The notes below the pieces were generated by a model. The model saw nothing but the letters and a program-made list of their open reading frames with translations. It was not told where the DNA came from and ran no database searches. A stretch of 53,703 bases of DNA from Alistipes sp. (GTDB lineage Bacteria; Bacteroidota; Bacteroidia; Bacteroidales; Rikenellaceae), in assembly GCA_017465605.1 (NCBI GenBank), contig JAFTVW010000047.1:1-53703 (forward strand). Reading direction: 5' to 3'. Position 1 is the stretch's first letter. Each line of letters starts with the position of its first letter. Of the stretch, positions 30,878 to 38,729 are shown piece after piece. Both the position numbers and the translations under genes were made by a program.

Positions 30878-31687
30878 CTATTTGCCACTTTTGTACACTC
30901 CATAGACGTGTACCTCCTCGGTGACATCTTGCAGTCGGTTGAGGTTGCGGATATAGTCGTCTAAGCACTTGAACTCCAAATCGATGTGGAACAAATAGTG
31001 CCAAGGCTCGCTCGCTATGGGGTAGGATTGCAACTTCGAGAGATTGATACCATCTAATTGGCTCAAAGCTCTGAGCAAAGAGCCCTCTTCGTGGTTGGTC
31101 TTGAAGTAGAGCGATGCTTTATTGGCTTTTTCATCGGTGTTGTGGTCATAGCGTTTGAGGACCATAAAACGTGTATAGTTACTTTTGCAAGTGTTGATTT
31201 CGGGAGCAATTATTTTCAACCCGAACATCTCGGCGGCCAGCGTGCTGGCAATCGCAGCGGTGTGGCGAAGTCCATTTTGCGCTATGCGTTTTGCACTGAT
31301 TGCAGTATCCTCCGATTCGATGAGCTTCCACTGGAATTGGTCGAGGTAGTCGATACATTGCAACAGAGCCATAGAGTGTGATTCGACCTCACGAATATCC
31401 TCCAACTCCACATCGGGCAGTACCATAAGATTCTGCTTGATTGGGAGATATACCTCGCCTGCAACTTGCAGATTCTCATCTTGCAAAATGCTGTAATTGG
31501 GAATAATAGAGCCTGCAATCGAATTCTCGATAGCCATAAGACCCATATTTGCCTCTCCGTTCTTTACGGACGAGGCTACTTTACGGAATGTATCGCAGGG
31601 AATAATATCTATATCGCGGCCAAAATATTGGATAGCTGCGATGTGGTGGAAACAACCCTCGTAACCTTGTATTGCAATCTTTCGCAT
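30878..31687 (-). CDS. pheA: Prephenate dehydratase
   Basis: From ATG 31687 (MRKIAIQGYEGCFHHIAA) the enzyme has 269 residues and converts prephenate to phenylpyruvate. A longer in-frame start is rejected because it would run through the attenuator hairpin. The catalytic domain shows GLMAIENSIAGSI and the conserved TRF motif in SNYTRFMVL. The C-terminal ACT domain (KASLYFKTNHEEGSLLRAL) is where phenylalanine inhibits in relatives, and ESHSMALLQC is also conserved. It leads the aromatic operon and is controlled by a leader-peptide attenuator immediately upstream. Confidence 0.94.
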   Translation of the reverse strand: MRKIAIQGYEGCFHHIAAIQYFGRDIDIIPCDTFRKVASSVKNGEANMGLMAIENSIAGSIIPNYSILQDENLQVAGEVYLPIKQNLMVLPDVELEDIREVESHSMALLQCIDYLDQFQWKLIESEDTAISAKRIAQNGLRHTAAIASTLAAEMFGLKIIAPEINTCKSNYTRFMVLKRYDHNTDEKANKASLYFKTNHEEGSLLRALSQLDGINLSKLQSYPIASEPWHYLFHIDLEFKCLDDYIRNLNRLQDVTEEVHVYGVYKSGK

Positions 31688-31699
31688 AACCTCTATATC

Positions 31700-31735
31700 A
31701 AAAAATCCCGACCACGCTCGGCGCAGGTCAGGATT
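31700..31735 (-). terminator. Attenuator terminator in the pheA leader
   Basis: On the minus strand AATCCTGACC (31735-31726) pairs with GGTCGGGATT (31713-31704) and is followed by a T run to 31700. Its 5' arm is also perfectly complementary to GGTCAGGAT at 31786-31778, inside the leader ORF, giving mutually exclusive antiterminator and terminator folds 13 nt before pheA. Confidence 0.9.
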
Positions 31736-31765
31736 AATATAACTTATCAATGAAACGTCTTCATT

Positions 31766-31837
31766 TTAGCATACGATATCCTGACCGTTCACACGGTAAT
31801 AGTAAAATCGCTTAAAAAAGAAGAAGCTTGCGTTCAT
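31766..31837 (-). CDS. Phe/Tyr-rich leader peptide of the pheA operon
   Basis: This 23-codon ORF begins ATG 31837 and ends TAA at 31766. It starts MNASFFFFKRFYYYR, with four consecutive Phe codons, another Phe and three consecutive Tyr codons. The antiterminator arm (GGT CAG GAT, codons 18-20) is within its last third. A ribosome waiting at Phe codons would leave that arm free to pair with the terminator's 5' arm and so allow transcription of pheA. A ribosome reaching the stop would cover it and let the terminator form. The match of Phe and Tyr codons to the operon's products is strong support. Confidence 0.9.
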   Translation of the reverse strand: MNASFFFFKRFYYYRVNGQDIVC

Positions 31838-31859
31838 AATCACTCTCTATTTCGTATTG

Positions 31860-31890
31860 CAAATATATCGTAAAAAGAGCATATATCAAA
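31860..31890 (-). promoter_or_regulatory. Promoter of the pheA operon leader
   Basis: Minus strand TTTG (31890-31887), 19 nt, TATATTTG (31867-31860): a perfect Bacteroidetes promoter. The predicted transcript start is about 16 nt before the leader peptide ATG. Confidence 0.82.
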
Positions 31891-31918
31891 ATATTGGGCC
31901 TATATTTATGTAATTTTT

Positions 31919-33160
31919 TTAATGAAGTTGACTTTTTACCCACTCCATAACTCTTGCAGGGGCTTGGCCCGACTGCAACATCTTGCGCATATAATCCATA
32001 TAAGGTGCGGCGTGGTCGAAGAAGCGATAGTAACCTTTACAGAGGTAATTTAATCGCTGCTCACCGTCTGTGCTGGTGACAAACCGATTGCGGGGACACT
32101 CTCCGTGACAAGTAAATTCATATTCGCAGTTGAGACATTGGCCAGGCAGGCTATTGTGTTTGGCTACACCGAAGCGACTTTGCTGTTGGCCATACATCAT
32201 TGCCGAGAGTGATTTCTCGCGCAGATTTCCCAAACGATATTCGGGAAAGACAAAGTGGTCGCACGAATATACATCGCCGTTGTGTTCGATGACGGCTGCG
32301 TGACCACAATATTTCGACATCGTACATACCCCCGGAGGTTGCCCAACCCAATTGGCAAGTGTCGAATCGAATAGTTGAACGAATACTCTGCCCACATCGT
32401 TCTGTACCCATTCGTCAAAAATAGCACACAAAAATTCTCCCCACTCCTCGGCCTTTACCGAGTGAGGTGTAACCGAGCCGCATTGCTGGCCTGCGTGGGC
32501 AAGTAGAGTGCCGTTTGGATTATGTGTAGTTCGCTCTACTACGGGAGTGAATTGCAAAAATTGGCACTCCAATTCATCGCGGAAGAAGCGATAAAACTCC
32601 AACGGGTGAGCTACGTTTGCCGAGTTGACGGTGGCCATAGCGTTCCACTCCACCCTATGCTTGGCAAGCAGTCGAAGTCCACGCATAACATCTTTGAAGC
32701 ACCCTTCTCCTTGCCTTGTATGGCGTAAGGCGTTGTGCAGATGTTCGGGCCCATCGATTGAGATTCCCACCAGAAAATTATTTGCACGCAAGAATTCGCA
32801 CCACTCGTCGGTGAGGAGTGTGCCGTTGGTTTGGATTGCATTTACGACGCTGCGACTGCCTGCGTATTGTTGTTGTAGCTCTAATGCCCTCTTGTAGAAG
32901 GATATGGGGCGCAATAATGGTTCGCCTCCGTGCCAAGTGAACAGAACTTCAAGCGTGGTCTGCGACTGAATGTACTCCCTGATGAAGAGCTCCAACATCT
33001 CATCGCTCATCTGCTGTGACGATGAGTGATGCAGTTTGCCCTTCTCCAAATAGTAGCAATATTCGCAGGATAGGTTGCAGGCCGAGCCTATTGGCTTGGC
33101 CATAACATACATTACCCGCCCGAATGGCAGTTCAATGTTATTTTCCTCCTGCTCGTACAT
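31919..33160 (-). CDS. Anaerobic sulfatase-maturating enzyme (radical SAM)
   Basis: The 413-residue radical SAM enzyme converts the active-site Ser or Cys of sulfatases into formylglycine without oxygen. The cluster motif is Cys28-x3-Cys32-x2-Cys35 (CNLSCEYC). Further Cys in CTMSKYC, CDHF and CLNCEYEFTCHGECP match the SPASM domain with two extra clusters. TWHGGEPLLR and QTNGTLLTDEWCEFL are family segments. It lies 28 nt downstream of a Ser-type sulfatase, its evident client. It is cytoplasmic, acting before the sulfatase is exported. Confidence 0.95.
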   Translation of the reverse strand: MYEQEENNIELPFGRVMYVMAKPIGSACNLSCEYCYYLEKGKLHHSSSQQMSDEMLELFIREYIQSQTTLEVLFTWHGGEPLLRPISFYKRALELQQQYAGSRSVVNAIQTNGTLLTDEWCEFLRANNFLVGISIDGPEHLHNALRHTRQGEGCFKDVMRGLRLLAKHRVEWNAMATVNSANVAHPLEFYRFFRDELECQFLQFTPVVERTTHNPNGTLLAHAGQQCGSVTPHSVKAEEWGEFLCAIFDEWVQNDVGRVFVQLFDSTLANWVGQPPGVCTMSKYCGHAAVIEHNGDVYSCDHFVFPEYRLGNLREKSLSAMMYGQQQSRFGVAKHNSLPGQCLNCEYEFTCHGECPRNRFVTSTDGEQRLNYLCKGYYRFFDHAAPYMDYMRKMLQSGQAPARVMEWVKSQLH

Positions 33161-33188
33161 CTACTTTTGGCCTATTCTAATAATCGTT

Positions 33189-34763
33189 TTATCGTGGCTC
33201 ACTTCGATCCTCGCTTGGAGAGAAACGTGTGGGGTCTTTATACTTCTCTTGCAGTTTTTTAAGTTCGGCCTTCAACTCCGATGTAATCTTCTCGTAGCCT
33301 TGCTTACCGTAGAGGTTATTAAGCTCTTTCGGGTCTTGCTGCAAATCGTATAGCTCCCACACATCTATATCGTTATAGAAGTGAATCAACTTGTAGCGGT
33401 CGGTGCGTACTCCATAGTGACGCTTAACCATATGCTCGGCTGGGTATTCGTAGAAGTGGTAATAGAGCGATGTGCGCCAATCCTTTGGCTTCTCGCCTTT
33501 GAGTAGTGGTACCATCGACTCTCCGTGCATATCTTCGGGAACCTTCACGCCAGCCAATTCGAGGAATGTGGGGGCATAGTCGATATTCTGCACCATCTCC
33601 TCAATATCGCCCTTACGGTCGAAACCTTCGGGTAGGGTCATAACCAGCGGGGTGCGCATCGACTCCTCATACATAAAACGTTTGTCGAACCAGCCGTGTT
33701 CTCCCATATAGAAACCCTGGTCGGAGGTATATACAACCAAAGTATTTTTGTCTAATCCGTTCTCTTTCAAGTAGTCCAATACTCGTCCTACGTTGTCATC
33801 AAGCGACTTTACAACCTTGGCGTAGTCGCGCATATATCGCTGATATTTCCATTCGGCAAGCTCCTTGCCCTGAGGATTCTTTTTGTAAAACTCCTCGATT
33901 ATTGGAGCGTATGCCTCGTCGTACTGTTTGCGCTCTTCGGGCGAAAGGCGACCAATGAAACTCAGATATGCCCCTTTGTACATAGTCTGTTTATCCTTGT
34001 GCAGCATCTTGTTGTCGTAGATTATATCCATATCCTCCAAGATGTGCATCTCTTGTGCTGCTGCGGCTGGACGACCCTCGTAATCATCGTAGAAAGTGTC
34101 GGGCATCGGGAAGGTCTTATCCTCATATTCGTTGAGGTATTTAAGCTCTGGAAGCCAATTGCGGTGAATGGCTTTGTGGTGGATAAGTATGCAGAATGGA
34201 CGTTCCTTGTCGCGTTTGTCAATCCACTCCAAACTCTTGTCGGTGATGATATTGGTTAAGTAGCCTCGCTCGACAATCGTGTCGCGTTGCATTGTGATAA
34301 AGCGTGGGTTATAGTAGTCACCTTGACCTGGAATCACCTCCCAATAGTCGAATCCAGTAGGCATACTTCCCAAGTGCCACTTTCCAACCACCGCGGTCTG
34401 ATAACCAGCCTTTTGTAATAGTTTTGGGAAGGTTTGCTGCTCGGCATCGAATACACAGGTTGAGTTGTCGAAAAAGCGATTCTCCGACGAGTGCTTACCT
34501 GTAAGCATACAAGCTCGGCTTGGACCACTGAGTGAATTGGCCACAAAACTATTTGTAAAACGAACTCCGTCTCGGGCAATGCGGTCGAGATTTGGGGTTT
34601 CGATATAACGACGGTCGTAGCAACTCATCATCTGAGCTGTATGGTCGTCGGTCATTATATATACAATATTGTATGGCCCTTGTGGCTTATCCTCACCGCT
34701 ACAAGATGCCAATGCGGCGGTCGATGCTATCCAATAGAGGAGTTTTGAGTGTGAATTATTCAT
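33189..34763 (-). CDS. Ser-type sulfatase lipoprotein
   Basis: The 524-residue protein has a lipoprotein signal ending LAS-Cys21. The metal site begins NIVYIMTDDHTAQ. The sulfatase signature is SGPSRACMLTGK with Ser79 as the residue to be converted to formylglycine. GKWHLG and TSDQGFYMGEHGWFDKR are further active-site motifs. The family removes sulfate esters from host or dietary glycans, but the substrate cannot be read from sequence. It sits between a lipoprotein nitroreductase (15 nt upstream) and the maturase gene. Confidence 0.94.
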   Translation of the reverse strand: MNNSHSKLLYWIASTAALASCSGEDKPQGPYNIVYIMTDDHTAQMMSCYDRRYIETPNLDRIARDGVRFTNSFVANSLSGPSRACMLTGKHSSENRFFDNSTCVFDAEQQTFPKLLQKAGYQTAVVGKWHLGSMPTGFDYWEVIPGQGDYYNPRFITMQRDTIVERGYLTNIITDKSLEWIDKRDKERPFCILIHHKAIHRNWLPELKYLNEYEDKTFPMPDTFYDDYEGRPAAAAQEMHILEDMDIIYDNKMLHKDKQTMYKGAYLSFIGRLSPEERKQYDEAYAPIIEEFYKKNPQGKELAEWKYQRYMRDYAKVVKSLDDNVGRVLDYLKENGLDKNTLVVYTSDQGFYMGEHGWFDKRFMYEESMRTPLVMTLPEGFDRKGDIEEMVQNIDYAPTFLELAGVKVPEDMHGESMVPLLKGEKPKDWRTSLYYHFYEYPAEHMVKRHYGVRTDRYKLIHFYNDIDVWELYDLQQDPKELNNLYGKQGYEKITSELKAELKKLQEKYKDPTRFSPSEDRSEPR

Positions 34764-34778
34764 ATTTGGGTCGTGCTT

Positions 34779-35450
34779 TTATTGTTCTATAAACTTGATA
34801 ACTTCCTTGTTGCGTGGGCGGGCATCGGGCTGTTCATCGGCGTATCCAATACCTACACAGAGAAGGAGTTTGTAACCTTCGCTCAGCGATAAGGATTTAA
34901 GAAATGGCTCACCTTCGGGTGTTGAGAAAAATCCGAGTGGTCCCATCATACACACGCTGCCTAATCCCAACGATTTGGCCGAAAGTACAATATTGCCAGC
35001 CATAAGTCCGCAGTCAACCTGAGTGCAAGGGCCAGCCTTGTGGGCAATAAATATTACCGCAGGGGCGTTGCGGAACATATTCTTAAAGCTAGGGTCTGCA
35101 AACTGCTTCGCCATTGGAGAGTCGGGTTTTACACTCTTTTTATAGGCGGCGGTAGCATTGTCTAACCACTCCTTTGAATCGACAATTCTTAGCTCCCACT
35201 GCTGTGCATTCATTCCGTTGGGGGCATTGATTCCGCACTCGGCAATTTGTTGCAATAGCTCGCGAGGAACGGCCTGATTCTTATAAGCGCGTATGCTTCG
35301 GCGTGAGAGTATGGTCTCGATGACTGGATTTTCATCGCTCTGCGCTTGTGGGGTGGCGGTTTGTGAATCAGAAGATTGTGTATTGGTGTTTGTGGTACAG
35401 GCTGTTGTAGCCAGTAGGGCAACAATCAGCGAGAGGAAAAGATGTTTCAT
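34779..35450 (-). CDS. Nitroreductase-family protein with lipoprotein signal
   Basis: The 223-residue protein has a lipoprotein signal (MKHLFLSLIVALLATTAC, Cys18) and a Ser/Thr/Gln-rich linker. A nitroreductase domain follows from about residue 43: ETILSRRSIRAYKNQAVP and INAPNGMNAQQWEL (FMN contacts), then GLGSVCMMGPLGF and LLLCVGIGYADEQP. Most nitroreductases are cytoplasmic, so a lipid-anchored copy is unusual. It would need FMN outside the cytoplasm. It heads an operon with a sulfatase and its maturase. Substrate and donor are unknown. Confidence 0.9.
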   Translation of the reverse strand: MKHLFLSLIVALLATTACTTNTNTQSSDSQTATPQAQSDENPVIETILSRRSIRAYKNQAVPRELLQQIAECGINAPNGMNAQQWELRIVDSKEWLDNATAAYKKSVKPDSPMAKQFADPSFKNMFRNAPAVIFIAHKAGPCTQVDCGLMAGNIVLSAKSLGLGSVCMMGPLGFFSTPEGEPFLKSLSLSEGYKLLLCVGIGYADEQPDARPRNKEVIKFIEQ

Positions 35451-35501
35451 AGTAGTAATAAGTTTGTGGGCCGAATATGTTGCTTCGGACCTTGTTATTC
35501 A

Positions 35502-35509
35502 CAAATATA
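35502..35509 (-). promoter_or_regulatory. Promoter -7 element of the nitroreductase-sulfatase operon
   Basis: Minus strand TATATTTG, an exact TAnnTTTG, 51 nt before the ATG. The leader contains a GGTCCGAA/TTCGGCCC hairpin with one mismatch. The -33 element is not clear. Confidence 0.58.
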
Positions 35510-35576
35510 CAAAAAAAATTGAATATGCTACTGTCGGATTTGAGGAAATTGTCCCGAAAATGGCAAGATGTGGAGC

Positions 35577-36185
35577 TTACAACTCACGCACATCTACAAT
35601 ACCGTTCATTACGGCATAGATGGTGAGTCGCCCCACCGATTTTGAGCCAATCTTTTCGCTTATGTTGCGGCGGTGGAATATGACCGTTGGGGTAGAGATG
35701 TTGAGGTGGTCGGCAATCTCTTTGTTTATATATCCCTTGACTATGAGCGAGAGGACATCTTTCTCGCGTGGCGAGAGAAGTTCTGCTTGTTCGGGCTTGG
35801 TGTGCTGAGCTATGCCGTGTGAGTGGTGGGCTGCATTGTGAATCATCAAGAAAGCCTTCACTAACTCTCTTTCGGGGCTCTGCATATCTACCGTGCGGAA
35901 CATCTCAGAAATACCCTCTTGCTTGCCCTCGGTCAGAACTATGCAACGGCGGGCAAGAGGTTGGAAGAATTGGATATTTTGTTCAAGCACCTCGCTCGCC
36001 ACAAAATAGAGGAACGTAGCGTGCGGATTATCCCCCTGCATATCCTCGACCGAGTTGTAGGTGGCAATCTCCACTCCGTGCGTTGCTCCCATAAAAGGCG
36101 CGATGTCCGACAGAATGGTACGCATTGCCATACAGCAGAGCGAATTGGGGTGAATAACTGCTATTTTGGGTGTTTGATTCATCAT
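35577..36185 (-). CDS. LuxR-type HTH regulator with a degenerate receiver domain
   Basis: The preferred start is the double Met at 36185/36182 because a TATCTTTG promoter box lies just upstream. The protein has about 202 residues. The C-terminal LuxR helix-turn-helix is clear: LLSPREKDVLSLIVKGYINKEIADHLNIS, TPTVIFHRRNISEKIG. The N-terminal part resembles a response-regulator receiver (KIAVIHPNSLCC) but lacks the acidic pair, and no phosphoacceptor Asp is seen in ATFLYFVASEVL. It is divergent from a TonB-dependent receptor and probably controls it. Confidence 0.85.
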   Translation of the reverse strand: MMNQTPKIAVIHPNSLCCMAMRTILSDIAPFMGATHGVEIATYNSVEDMQGDNPHATFLYFVASEVLEQNIQFFQPLARRCIVLTEGKQEGISEMFRTVDMQSPERELVKAFLMIHNAAHHSHGIAQHTKPEQAELLSPREKDVLSLIVKGYINKEIADHLNISTPTVIFHRRNISEKIGSKSVGRLTIYAVMNGIVDVREL

Positions 36186-36192
36186 ACTTTTG

Positions 36193-36200
36193 CAAAGATA
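36193..36200 (-). promoter_or_regulatory. Promoter -7 element of the LuxR-type regulator
   Basis: Minus strand TATCTTTG, 7 nt before the ATG at 36185. It implies a nearly leaderless mRNA and supports the short start. Confidence 0.52.
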
Positions 36201-36239
36201 CAACAATTTGTGAAATTGAAAAACTCTCATAAGTTATAG

Positions 36240-36270
36240 TTGTCGCGTTCTTGTTTGGTAGCTATCTTTG
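36240..36270 (+). promoter_or_regulatory. Promoter of the TonB-dependent receptor gene
   Basis: TTG (36240-36242), 20 nt, TATCTTTG (36263-36270). It lies 38 nt before the ATG and back to back with the regulator promoter, 62 bp apart. Confidence 0.68.
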
Positions 36271-36308
36271 CAACGTAAATTTGATGTTTTACATATAGAT
36301 AAGATAAT

Positions 36309-38654
36309 ATGAAGCAAATTTTTACTATTTCACTATTTTTATTGAGTGCAATTGGTTTTGCGCAGGCATCGTTGGGAGGTAATATCGTGTCGGAGAATAA
36401 CCCTCGACAGGAGATTGCCAGCGAGGAGATAGATACGTTAGGCGTTAAGGCTATTGGCGAGGTTGATGTGGTGGCTCGTATGCCAAAGCAGCACTTCGGT
36501 CTGCGTCGGCAGGCTATATCGTCGAGTGTGTTGACCTCTTCGATGCTTGACCGCGAGCATATAACATCGGTAAAAGAACTTTCAGCGATTGTTCCTAATT
36601 TCTACCAGCCCGACTACGGCTCAAAAATGACCTCTTCGATATATGTGCGAGGCTTCGGAGCGCGTATCGACCAACCTATTATAGGAATGACGGTCGATGG
36701 TATTCCATACCTTAATAAAAATAACTACGACTTCGATATGTTGGATATCGCTCGTGTGGAGCTTTTGCGTGGCCCGCAGAGTACACTCTATGGTCGTAAT
36801 ACGATGGGTGGCCAGATGAATATATACTCTCTCTCTCCGCTCGATTATCAGGGTGTGCGTGCATCGGCAGAGTATGGTTCGGGTAATACTTTGCGTGGTA
36901 AGGTTTCATATTATGGAAAGTCGGCGAATGGCAAGTTTGCCTACTCGGTTGCAGGATACTATAATAGTACCGATGGTTTCTTCGATAACGAGTTCGACGG
37001 CAGCAACGTAGATTGGGGTCAGAGCAGTGGGGGTCGCGTGCGTACAATCTGGCAGCTGGGACGAGGCTGGGAGATTGACAATGTGGCTTCGATTGGATAT
37101 AACGACGAGGGTGGCTATGCATACGCCTTGTATGATGCCGATAACGACGTGGTTAATGGGGTGAATTACAACTCTCCAAGCGGATATATGCGTCTGAACG
37201 TTAGCGATGGATTGAATATCTCGCATACGGGTGATAAATATAAGTTTACATCAACCACAAGCTATCAGTATATGTCGGATAAGATGCGTATGGATAACGA
37301 CCTTACTCCTGCGTCTATCTTTACACTTGTTCAGCAGCAACGCGAGCACGCTGTAACTCAGGATTTTGTGTTGCGAACCAACGATTCTAATCGTCGCTGG
37401 CAGTGGGTGAGTGGAGCATATGGTTTCTTCAAGAGTCTTGAAATGGGTGCGCCCGTAGAAATTTTGAGTGATGGAATCAGCGGATTGATTTTGGGTAATA
37501 TGCCCGATATGTTGAAGAACTTGATAAAGTTTGACCGTGATGCTTTGCTGGTTGATAGCAATTTTGATATTCCTACTTATGGCTTGGCACTCTATCACGA
37601 GTCTTCGCTTACGGCGGGTGAACGTTGGCGTTTTACTGCTGGTTTGCGTTTGGATTATGAGGCATCTAAGATGAAATACGATAACTATTCGGAGCTGGGA
37701 TATAAGATGGGTTCAATGCGCCCAGGTATGCCCGAGATGATTCCCGATTTCCGTGTGGTTGGAGTACCTTTCAAAGGTGAAGAGAAACTCGACTATTTGG
37801 AACTTCTACCTAAGTTTGCAGTGAATTTCACTACGGGTGTGGGTGATTTGTATGCAACTGTTACTCGTGGATACAAAGCAGGAGGATTCAATACACAAAT
37901 CTTCTCGGATATCCTGCAAAATAAATTTAAGGGTGCCCTTATGGACGATGCAATGACAGCTATGGGGCGTCCTACAACACCCTCAGAGCCTTCGCCATAT
38001 GATGCCGCGTCGGTTACGACATACGACCCTGAATATAGCTGGAACTATGAGTTGGGTGGTCACTTGCAGTTTGTCGAGGGCCGTTTGGCAATGGATTTTG
38101 CTGCATTCTGGATTGAGTGCCACGACCAGCAGCTCACCGTGTTCCCCGAGGGCTTGACTACGGGTCGTATGATGTCGAATGCTGGTAAGTCTCGCAGTCG
38201 TGGAGCCGAATTGTCGCTCACTTGGCGTGCTGTTGAGGGCTTGTCGATTATGGGAAATTATGGATACACGAATGCTAAATTTGTGGAGTTCTCAGACGGT
38301 GTGAACGACTATGCGGAGAATTATCTGCCCTATGCTCCGCAGCACACCGCATCGTTGGGAGCTTCGTATTGTTGGGAGATAAATCGTAAGATGCTTGACG
38401 CTTTGACAGTAAACTGCTCTTGGCAGGGATTGGGTAAGATTTATTGGAACGAGGAGAACTCGCTCGCGCAGGATTTCTACTCTCAACTTAATGTCTCGGT
38501 AGAGTTGCAGAAAGGGCCGGTGTCGCTTACCTTGTGGGGTCGTAACTTGACCGACACCGATTTCTATACATTCTACTTTAAGTCGATGAACAACAACTTC
38601 TACAATCACGGCAAGCCTTGCCGAATGGGCGTGACGTTGAGTTTTGCGATGTAA
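36309..38654 (+). CDS. TonB-dependent outer-membrane receptor
   Basis: The 781-residue protein has a signal peptide (MKQIFTISLFLLSAIGFAQA). The plug domain shows SVKELSAIVPNFYQPDYGSKMTSS, IYVRGFGARID and RVELLRGPQSTLYGRNTMGG. A 22-strand barrel follows, ending GVTLSFAM. There is no carboxypeptidase-like N-terminal domain and no SusD partner, so it resembles siderophore, haem or vitamin receptors more than SusC transporters. The ligand is unknown. The divergent LuxR-type regulator suggests regulated uptake. A bidirectional terminator follows. Confidence 0.93.
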   Translation: MKQIFTISLFLLSAIGFAQASLGGNIVSENNPRQEIASEEIDTLGVKAIGEVDVVARMPKQHFGLRRQAISSSVLTSSMLDREHITSVKELSAIVPNFYQPDYGSKMTSSIYVRGFGARIDQPIIGMTVDGIPYLNKNNYDFDMLDIARVELLRGPQSTLYGRNTMGGQMNIYSLSPLDYQGVRASAEYGSGNTLRGKVSYYGKSANGKFAYSVAGYYNSTDGFFDNEFDGSNVDWGQSSGGRVRTIWQLGRGWEIDNVASIGYNDEGGYAYALYDADNDVVNGVNYNSPSGYMRLNVSDGLNISHTGDKYKFTSTTSYQYMSDKMRMDNDLTPASIFTLVQQQREHAVTQDFVLRTNDSNRRWQWVSGAYGFFKSLEMGAPVEILSDGISGLILGNMPDMLKNLIKFDRDALLVDSNFDIPTYGLALYHESSLTAGERWRFTAGLRLDYEASKMKYDNYSELGYKMGSMRPGMPEMIPDFRVVGVPFKGEEKLDYLELLPKFAVNFTTGVGDLYATVTRGYKAGGFNTQIFSDILQNKFKGALMDDAMTAMGRPTTPSEPSPYDAASVTTYDPEYSWNYELGGHLQFVEGRLAMDFAAFWIECHDQQLTVFPEGLTTGRMMSNAGKSRSRGAELSLTWRAVEGLSIMGNYGYTNAKFVEFSDGVNDYAENYLPYAPQHTASLGASYCWEINRKMLDALTVNCSWQGLGKIYWNEENSLAQDFYSQLNVSVELQKGPVSLTLWGRNLTDTDFYTFYFKSMNNNFYNHGKPCRMGVTLSFAM

Positions 38655-38672
38655 TAGAATGTGGTGACAAAC

Positions 38673-38708
38673 AATAAACCCGACCTTTCTTCAAAGGTCG
38701 GGTTTATT
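38673..38708. terminator. Bidirectional terminator
   Basis: AATAAACCCGACCTTT (38673-38688), loop CTTC, AAAGGTCGGGTTTATT (38693-38708): a perfect 16-bp stem for the convergent receptor and oxidoreductase genes. Confidence 0.93.
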
Positions 38709-38729
38709 ATTACTATACTCAAAAGGGGA

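Noticed and set aside
31688-31750. Longer N-terminus for prephenate dehydratase
   Set aside because: The extra codons run through the attenuator hairpin and its T run. The conserved domain begins exactly at the internal ATG 31687.
31700-31867. T-box riboswitch before pheA
   Set aside because: I saw no T-box consensus bulge sequence. The leader ORF with Phe/Tyr codons explains the region better.
36309-38654. SusCD-type polysaccharide utilisation locus
   Set aside because: There is no SusD-like gene, no carboxypeptidase-like domain in the receptor and no glycan enzymes beside it.
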